A stretch of DNA of 64,000 bases from Prinsepia uniflora (taxonomy: Eukaryota; Streptophyta; Magnoliopsida; Rosales; Rosaceae), in contig CM064874.1 of NCBI GenBank assembly GCA_032719365.1, positions 36,752,716-36,816,715 on the forward strand. The letters run 5' to 3'. Of the stretch, positions 56,810-64,000 are shown one piece after another (within the stretch, counting starts at the first letter, position 1; each line of letters starts with the position of its first letter). The notes below the pieces were generated by a model. The model was not told the origin of the DNA and made no database searches. It worked only from the letters and a program-made list of their open reading frames with translations. The translations under genes were made by a program, and so were the position numbers.

Positions 56810-59798
56810 TGACAGGACCCGCCCCGATCCCACTTGGGACCACAAGGGGACGTGCCCTGCTCCCGTCTGACACCCAATAATTCATACCAATTTTAACCTC
56901 AAAACATTTAAAAGCATAAATAACCAAATTAAAGTCAATAAATAAATTCCGAATTAAACGAATGTCAGACAAGGGATATAATCCAAAATTACAAATTTGC
57001 GAGCACGACTCTAAAGTAATCCTGCGGGTACCCCGCCCAGCAGGGGTTCAGGTACGCAGAAGTAGATCTATGCCTCAGCCTCTGGCTCCTCCTCTACCTC
57101 AGTTTCCCGACCTGGAGGGGTTATCAAACAGTAAGGGTGAGTGGACCGAAACACAAGTTTATGAAATCGTTTGATAAGTAAAACATATAATTTACCCCTC
57201 CGTTTTCCAAATATGCGTGCACCATAATTCCAAAATCATAAACCATAGAATATGAACCATAAGGCATATAGCAAAACCATAACCATAATTTTAGTTGCTG
57301 CACTATACACTCCAATCCCGACATCCCTGATGTCTGACGTCCCTGACGTCCAATAGGTCACAATCACAAGGCTACGCGTGCCACTCGGGTCTCAATTCCG
57401 AGTTCAATCCCCGAACCCCGTTCGGGTACAGCATCCCCGATGCTTAGCGTCATAGACGCTGGACGTACTAGACGTCCGTGACCTCTCCGGGGTACCTCAT
57501 CCGGAGGAGACAATATAATATGGAAGGATCTATACAGTGCAGTAACAAATACATTTTATTGATATCCACATGCAAACATATATATATACATAGGTAGAAT
57601 CCGAACCAATCATTCAGTTTCATCGGACGGGTCTCAAGCCCAAATACCGTGAAACGTGCCATAACCATATTTTCCATATCATCAAAACCATCATTATTTT
57701 AGCATGTGAATAAGTATAATAAAACCAGAAAACATTTATGCACACAAGGGTTTAAGAAAATGGCCCACTCACAGTACAATCCTGCTAGAAACCGAACGTA
57801 TACCCTCGTCCTGGTACAAATGTACAATCCCTGTCAAATCCAAGTATTCGTAAAGGTCAAATTAAACCCCCAACATTCAACCATGAAAGCCTAGGTCGAA
57901 ACCGACCCGGGAAAGCCGCCCGAACGCGCTTCCCAAGGCAATAAACCTTATTTTGACCAACTTAATGATCTCCGATCGACCCGAAACCACCGCCATTGGA
58001 TCCGGATCGTCGAAACCTAAAGAATGGTGGTGGTCCCACCAAAAACACTGTTCACACGCGCCCCCACGCGCCGGTCAACGCGGCGGTCAACGCAGGAACA
58101 GTTCCTGCTGACGTCATCGCTGACGTCACTGCTGACGTCAGCATGACGTCATGCTGACGTCATCTGACAGCTGCCAGGTCTGACATGTCAGACTCTGACA
58201 GGTGCCACGTGTCAACATCTGATTGGTCCACCTCACTGATCTGTCAGACCACGTGTCAGATCTGACATGTGCCACGTGTCAGCACGGCACTGGTCCACGT
58301 CACTGACATGTCAGTGACACGTGGCAGTCCCTGACTGGTCCACGTCACTGACATGTCAGTGCTGACTGTGCACTGACATGTGACACGTGTCGGCTCACGG
58401 TTGGTCCACGTCATCTGACAGGCTGACAGGGTGCCACGTCAGCACCACTGTCCTCAGACGGGTTGACCCGTTTTCCTGCAACTCGGGTCGATCAGACCCG
58501 CGATCATGACCCGGTTGCCATTCCTTCATTTCTGGGTCATTTTCAGTCCTTCCAATTCCTAAATACTCGTCCTAGTCCCTAGATTGGTTCTATGTAATTA
58601 GAATTAGTTTTTAGGTCTAGGAGGTTACCTGAGACTCGACGGGAAGCTTGGTTGCCGGTTCTGGTAATCCTTCCCGGTGAGTCGACGGTTGTTCAGCCCT
58701 GGTCCTGGTTCCAAAATGGTCGTCAAGGTCACCTAGACGAGTCCTAACAACAACTCAATGATGTCAACGTCACAATCAGGTGTTTTGAAGCCGGGAAGGA
58801 AAATGGTTACCTACGGGTTTAACGTCCGAACGCCGCCGTGTCGCCGCCGTACACTGTCAGGGTCAGCTCCTTGCCGTCCAGTAGTCACGGTGGTCACAAC
58901 CGCACGTTGGTTCCAGGCCTAGATCAAAGGTTGGGATGGTTTGGTGACTTGGGTTCCGCGGGTTTCCTTCACGGGTTTGGAAGGATGCCGCCGTGCAGGG
59001 TGGCCGTGGAGCGGTGGCCGGCGTCAGGGGTGTGGCTGCTGGTTGTCTGAGGTGTGGGGTTGAGTGGTGGTGGCTGATGGGCTGGTTCCAGGGAGAAATC
59101 GCACACACGGTTTAAGGGAATGAACACATGGGTGCATGAACTCATGGACTTTTAATACTGAATAGGAAAATGAATCAAGGGCCAGGATTAAATCTCAGAA
59201 TGAGATCAAAGGCTGAGATCAAATCAAAGGATTTCAGATCTAAGGGCTGTAATTTAAAGCAGATTTAAATGATAATTAATCCAATAGTGGATCTGATCCA
59301 ATCTAGCCAATGGGTGAGTGACACTTGTCACTCACCAGATGTCCTCCAATCAGATTTCCTGAATTTAATATTCGACACGAAAACCGAGACACGAACTTCC
59401 CGAATTCACGTTTCTGACCATAACTTCCTCGTACGAAGTCCGATTTCGGCGTGCCGCCTGTCTACGGACTCAGGACGTCGAGGCCTACCCAACGGTCCTA
59501 GAGTCAACTGAAAATTAGTTGTCAAAAGAAAAGTCAACATTTTCCCCCGAGAGTCCAAATTACGGTAATGCCCCTGAACTTCCGATAGCCATAACTTTCA
59601 CCCTGATCGTCCGAATCGGACGTGCCACCTGTCTATGAACTCGTGACGTCCCGAACTACGTCACGGTCATAAGTTAAAGTCCATTTAGTTCCTCAATCAA
59701 AAAGTCAACAATTTGACCATACCATTCACAGGGGTAAAATCGTCAATTCACACAAAAAAATTACAATATGGAAATCCTCGAATTTCCGGGGTGTTACA
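56810..59798 (-). mobile_element. Element D 5' LTR
   Basis: Same 2,989 bases as the 3' LTR as far as can be read. The promoter for element D should lie here. Dyad at 59,313-59,336. Confidence 0.95.
57112..57772 (-). other. Candidate leader intron within the D 5' LTR
   Basis: On the minus strand: donor-like GTGAGT at 57,772, acceptor-like CCCCTCCAG ending at 57,112, with GTCCACTCAC shortly before it. About 661 bases. The donor block and this block pair over ten bases with one G-U. Predicted from comparison among LTR families. Confidence 0.4.
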
Positions 59799-59803
59799 CC
59801 CAT

Positions 59804-60278
59804 CTTGAATCGGTGACACTTGTAGGCCTCAGTACTCACGAAGGTAGAAGCGAAGTGGGATAGCCTCTGGAAACTCCGCTCATACTCTGCCATAGTCATG
59901 CTCCCCTGTTAGAGCTACAAGAACTCTACCTCTGGGGCGTCACAGAAAGAGAGAGGGTAGTACTGCTCTTGGAACCACTCTTTGTACCTCTCATGTTGGC
60001 GTCTGGACATCCCAACAGGACATCTCCAAGGCATACCACCACTCATGGGCATCTTCATCCAGCAAGAAGGTGGTCAACATGATTCGATCCTCTAGAGGAC
60101 AGTGCATCACCATGAAGATCCGCTTCATTCAAACAATCCACTGGTGGGCATCCTCCGGTGCGGACTCACCACTGAACACAATCGCCCCTAGGCACTGGGC
60201 TCTCTTAATGCTAGTGGCCTCTAAATCCCTAACAACCTCATCATTAGACTGTGGAGGGGGTGCTCGTCTTGAAGGCAT
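59804..60278 (-). pseudogene. Element A gag, N-terminal part
   Basis: Minus-strand ATG at 60,278 begins MPSRRAPPP; ATSIKRAQCLGA and the MHCP / W-rich Gag core follow, similar to Gag of element D. It is interrupted at the D insertion and continues at 49,203 downward. Confidence 0.8.
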
Positions 60279-60354
60279 ATTTATTTGTTAAGAGGCATAG
60301 ATTAGTACGACATATAAACAATAAATTGTACATTGTATAGACCGCTATCCTAAT

Positions 60355-60366
60355 GCTCTGATACCA
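60355..60366 (-). other. Element A primer-binding site (initiator tRNA-Met)
   Basis: The minus strand reads TGGTATCAGAGC, three bases from the LTR edge at 60,370. Confidence 0.88.
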
Positions 60367-60369
60367 CTC

Positions 60370-61594
60370 TAATAGGACTCGTCACGATCCCCCGGGAATC
60401 ATAAGGGAACGTTTTCTGCTCTCGTTTGACAATCATACTCAAAAGACCGAAGATACCCTTTTATGGATTCAAATATAATCATACAGAGTATACTACCACA
60501 TTGTCAGACAAGGGATATGCATCGATTACACATGATCGAGCATATATATATATATATATGTCAGTACAATACAAGTACTATAACCTACCTCATGGGGTGT
60601 CAGGTACGCAACAGTACTATCTATGCCCCAGCCTCAATATCTACCCCTGTCTCTGTATCACGACTTGAAAGGTCAATAAAACAGTAAAATATGTGATTGG
60701 ACCAAAAATAAACAATTTGTAAACTCATTTTGAAAACATATATAGTTTAACCCTCCATTTTACAAACATGCATGCATTTAAGATAAATTGTATGAAAACA
60801 TATCAAATCATACCCATACATATATACATACACATATGGACACACACATCAGTAAGACACAGACAATATAACCAATCCTCAGGCATCGGTGTTGCCTCGG
60901 CATCCACAATGTCTATATCAAAACCAGTCAAGATTTCCAATGATACGCGTGCAACTAGGGGTCTCATCTCTGAGTACTTCCCCAGGACCCAACTCAACGT
61001 CGTCTGGGGTGATATCAACATGGGGTTCCTGCCTCGGATCTACTGAGGTCCAGGATGATATCATGAACCCCCACTCCTGATCCTGAGCCTCTCATTGGAG
61101 TCATTCATCTGAGGTAGTACACTGTGACTACTCTAGGATCCTCGACGTCCAGAGGAGACTAACCAACTCACCCAGGATGGTAAATATGGAACTATAACCA
61201 AATTCGGTGAAAAGAATCATACTAAAATTATTTATGTCTCATATCGGTTTAAACACTTCTCAATTGGGCGTATGCCCGAGACATAATTCTCACAAATCCG
61301 TTCCACAAAATCCAAATCATCAAATATCGGTGAAAAGAATCTTATCAAAATATTTATGTTTCATAAACCGATGATCACAATCCACATCATCGTCAAATAA
61401 CTATATCAAAACATTTTAGCTCAATTAAAGTAATAAAACATTCAAAAGATTTATACATTCATTCAATTCTAAAACAAACAGTCCATTCACAATCGGTCCA
61501 CGCTGCGTGCTAAACCTCAGCATTATATCTACCACCGAGCTAGTCCAAAGTCTCCAAGCCTATCCAAATCATGTTTAAGGGTCACTACTATGCT
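60370..61594 (-). mobile_element. Element A 5' LTR, part
   Basis: Begins (plus) TAATAGGACTCGTCACG, the counterpart of TGTTAGGACCCGTCC at 13,825, and stays colinear with the 3' LTR pieces until ACTACTATGCT at 61,594, where LTR H starts. The sequence expected next (ATACAAG...) would resume outside the window. Confidence 0.85.
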
Positions 61595-64000
61595 TGTAAC
61601 GACCCGTCCGGGAAATCGGGATTAGATTAGTGGTTAATAACGAATTAGTGAGTTAATCAGTGATTAGTTGGGTGACTTCGGACGGACGGTACGAAATGAC
61701 GGTTTTGCCCCTAGATTTGGGTGAATAGTTGAACTTTCGTTCGGGAGGTCAAATGGACTTTGGGCGATAATTGTGACGTAGTTCAGAACGTCACAAGTTC
61801 ATAGATAAGTGGCACGTCCGATTCTGACATTTGAGGAGGAAGTTATGATGTTTGGAAGGTCGATATTTTGGTAAATTTGTTGAAATAGGGCAAATGGTTG
61901 ACTTTTTAGACAACAAGCGATTTTAATGCATTTCGAGGACCGTTAGGTAGATCTCGATCTCCTGAATATAACGACAGTAGGCATGAGACAATTGGAGTTC
62001 GGACGACGGAGATACGGGTCTAGCAATATGAGGGGCAAAATGGTCATTTAAGAAGGCATGAGCATTTTGGTCATTTGATGGCTTAGGGATCTGTGCCCTG
62101 TGAAATTGGGACACTTGGAAGTTTTGGGATGCAGGGATCTCCAGATTTTGGACACCTGTCCCTCTCTGGACGGTCATAGAAGGTCCACCACCGTTCCACC
62201 ATGTTTTCACAGTTTAAATTTATGGTTGCACGATTTTGAAGTGAGAAACAGAGGAGACAGTGAGAATCCTCCCACCCAATTCTTTAAATCTTCAGTATTT
62301 TCTAGTGAGGTGTGGAGGAGGATTAGAGTGTGGATGATGAAGAGTAGGATGGTGCCTTGGTGAAGGGCCGTCGTGGACGGTGGCCACGACGCCGTGAGAA
62401 ACAGGGGAGACGTGAAACCGTGAGGAACCAATGACTCTATCACCTGCAAACGTGACCTTTAGCTTATGGTCCTTGAATGGAAATTAATTGGGAGATTGAA
62501 ACGAGCTCCCTGGACTCAAAGTGAAGCTTGAAAGGAAAGGTAACTAGTATTTCCGTGAAAATTGAATTTTGACTATGAAAATGGTATATCGTGTTTCACG
62601 AGTTAATAGATGATTTGGTTAATTGGAACAAGAATTGGAGGTTAAAAGGAAGCGTGTGGACTTGAAACCATGACGGAGGTGGCCGAAAGTGGAAGAACAC
62701 AACGGGGGAACATGGCTGGTTCATTTTTTGAATTAAAGAGGTAATTTCTCGAGTTTAAACTCACGGTTTTAGGTTCTAATTAATGTCAAAGACTAAGACA
62801 AACATGTAGGAATGAAAAGGATTAAAATCGGTTTGCAATTGGATTAAAATCGGTGTCGAACCGCCCACGCCGATTCAATTGAATCGGCCGGCCTGCTGAA
62901 CCAGTCTGGACCGGTCGATCACAGCTTGAAGACAATGAATAGTGGGCGTGTGGCTCACCCTTTGAGGAAGGTTTCAACACGACTTTTAAAGTATTCGATG
63001 TAACGAACATTTTGAGACTGGTTTCGAGTAGATCGAACATCGTCTCCATATGTTTCGAGATGTCCGAAGGTTTTAGGGCTCGATTAAAAATAGTTAAAAA
63101 ATCGGGAAAATTACGGGGCTTTAGTATGAACATTTTGAAGTAGTTAGTGACCTTGTTATGGGATTTGGATAGGTTCGAAAAAACCAGTTATTGTGGATTA
63201 GCCGGAAAAGTGTAATTGCGCGCGTATCGAGATGACGACGCTAATGGTCTATGAGTAGACTTTGCTTTCTAACTTACGATGCATGCATAAATGTTTTATA
63301 TGTTGTCTATATGTGATTTCTATGTTTATGATTATGAACTTGATGATTTATGGTTTTGGCACGTATTTCAAGATAATGACGTATTTGCACGTTTTACGAA
63401 TTTTTAATTTATATTGTCATTTGATCATGGTTTTGATGATTTGATTTTGGGATTTGAAATATGATTTGATTTCAATGATTTATAACGGATTTTGGAAAAT
63501 TGATTTCGGGCTTGAAGCCCTGTTCATGTGATTTCGGTAAACATGATTCGGTTTTGGAATTGAATTTCAGAAAAGTGATTCGGATTTAGTTTTGGAACTT
63601 GAAGGAGAAATTCTGAATTTGGGTTCGGGATGATGGTTCTGGATGCTAGCTTATGGAATCATTATTGCGAATTCGGATATGGATTTTCTACGGTTTTCAC
63701 TTGGTTTTGGGTTTAAAGACCCGTTGAAAATGGTTTTGGGTTTAAAGACTCAGAAAATGGCTGGATCTGGTTTTCAGTTTAAAGACTCGGTTGATTGATG
63801 GGGGAGGGCCCTGGATTGATATGTTTTGAGTTTAAAGACTCGGTTATGGTGATATCCCCCTAGGAATGTTGATTGTGTTTTGAGTTTAAAGACTCGTTGA
63901 TATCCCGGGAAGGCCTGATTATGCGCATGTGTTTTGAGTTTAATGACTCGGGTGCACTTGAGATCCAGTAACTTGATTGATTGATGTTTTTCACTAGTTT
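61595..64000 (+). mobile_element. LTR H, truncated by the window edge
   Basis: Starts TGTAACGACCCGTCCGGG after ATGCT, its probable 5-base duplication. Same block order as the other LTRs: a duplicated GTTGAC module, TGCATGCATAAATG near 63,281, then a run of GRGTTTAAAGACYC hairpins. The donor-like block reads ATGAGTAGAC (near 63,250), a lost GTGAGT. No end is seen, so it may be a solo LTR or the 5' LTR of a longer element. Confidence 0.8.
63709..63949 (+). repeat. GRGTTTAAAGACYC hairpin array in LTR H
   Basis: At least six copies, first GGGTTTAAAGACCC (63,709-63,722), later GAGTTTAAAGACTC; the last is GAGTTTAATGACTC (63,936-63,949). The outer bases change together from G-C to A-T. It occupies the same place in the LTR as the GGGCCC arrays in C and E. 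Confidence 0.75.

Larger units (their letters stand above)
49209..59798 (-). mobile_element. Element D: intact Ty3/Gypsy chromovirus (Tekay/Del-like)
   Basis: Complete 10,590-base element on the minus strand. 5' LTR 56,810-59,798, primer site 56,795-56,806, one gag-pol frame 52,232-56,683, polypurine tract 52,198-52,212, 3' LTR 49,209-52,197. A perfect 5-base duplication CCCAT flanks it (49,204-49,208 and 59,799-59,803). The LTRs keep a constant 7,601-base offset and I saw no difference between them. It lies inside the gag region of element A. Confidence 0.96.
13825..61594 (-). mobile_element. Element A: old Ty3/Gypsy element split by at least six insertions
   Basis: Outer element of the nest. 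Its 3' LTR is in three pieces (13,825-14,023, about 18,695-18,868, 28,859-30,814). Then come the polypurine tract, pol and gag in four pieces (30,829-31,867, 34,146-35,464, 47,582-49,208, 59,804-60,278), the primer site at 60,355-60,366, and the start of the 5' LTR at 60,370. The two LTR ends match closely (TCAAATATAATCATACAG, CACATTGTCAGACAAGGGAT, GTCAGTACAATACAAG). Stops and frameshifts break the coding parts, so it is inactive. The 5' LTR continues past insertion H, outside the window. Confidence 0.85.

Overview
The window is nuclear DNA from a flowering plant, probably a eudicot. The evidence is one intron-rich plant-type gene and a large block of Ty3/Gypsy LTR retrotransposons whose primer sites match plant initiator tRNA-Met. 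I cannot name the species.

Left part (1-12,069): two LTR fragments (1-1,839), AT-rich intergenic DNA with a GGGCCGGG-rich hAT-like relic (3,283-4,027), and the only conventional gene. That gene (5,904-9,267, minus strand, eight coding exons, 468 codons) encodes ribophorin I, a subunit of the ER oligosaccharyltransferase, in the short OST1B form that stops just after the membrane segment. Upstream of it lies a four-unit tandem repeat built on a CTACGT...ACGTAG hairpin (about 10,156-10,760).

Right part (12,070-64,000): a nest of retrotransposons. An LTR relic (I) is interrupted at 13,825 by a minus-strand Gypsy element (A) that spans the rest of the window. A is itself split by: an LTR-like insertion holding solo LTR E (14,983-18,009); decayed gag-pol element B (18,869-28,858); solo LTR F (31,868-34,145); solo LTR G (35,465-47,581), which is in turn split by non-coding LARD-like element C (37,918-47,569); intact element D (49,209-59,798); and LTR H (61,595 to the window end). 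Five-base target duplications, perfect or with one change, support E, B, F, G, C and D. Nesting reaches four levels (I > A > G > C).

Element D has LTRs that look identical, an iMet primer site, a polypurine tract and one open 1,483-codon gag-pol frame ending in a chromodomain-like tail, so it is probably very young. Coding content and about 3 kb LTRs suggest the Tekay/Del chromovirus lineage.

The most unusual signal is shared by the diverged LTR families. Most carry a GTGAGT splice-donor-like site and, 0.6-1.3 kb later, a complementary ACTCAC block just before a pyrimidine-rich acceptor. The 10-12 bp pairing survives through compensatory and G-U changes, suggesting a structured intron in the LTR leader. 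These LTRs also share a 16-bp dyad (AGTGACA-NN-TGTCACT), a duplicated 171-172 bp module, arrays of small covarying hairpins and TGACGTCA clusters.
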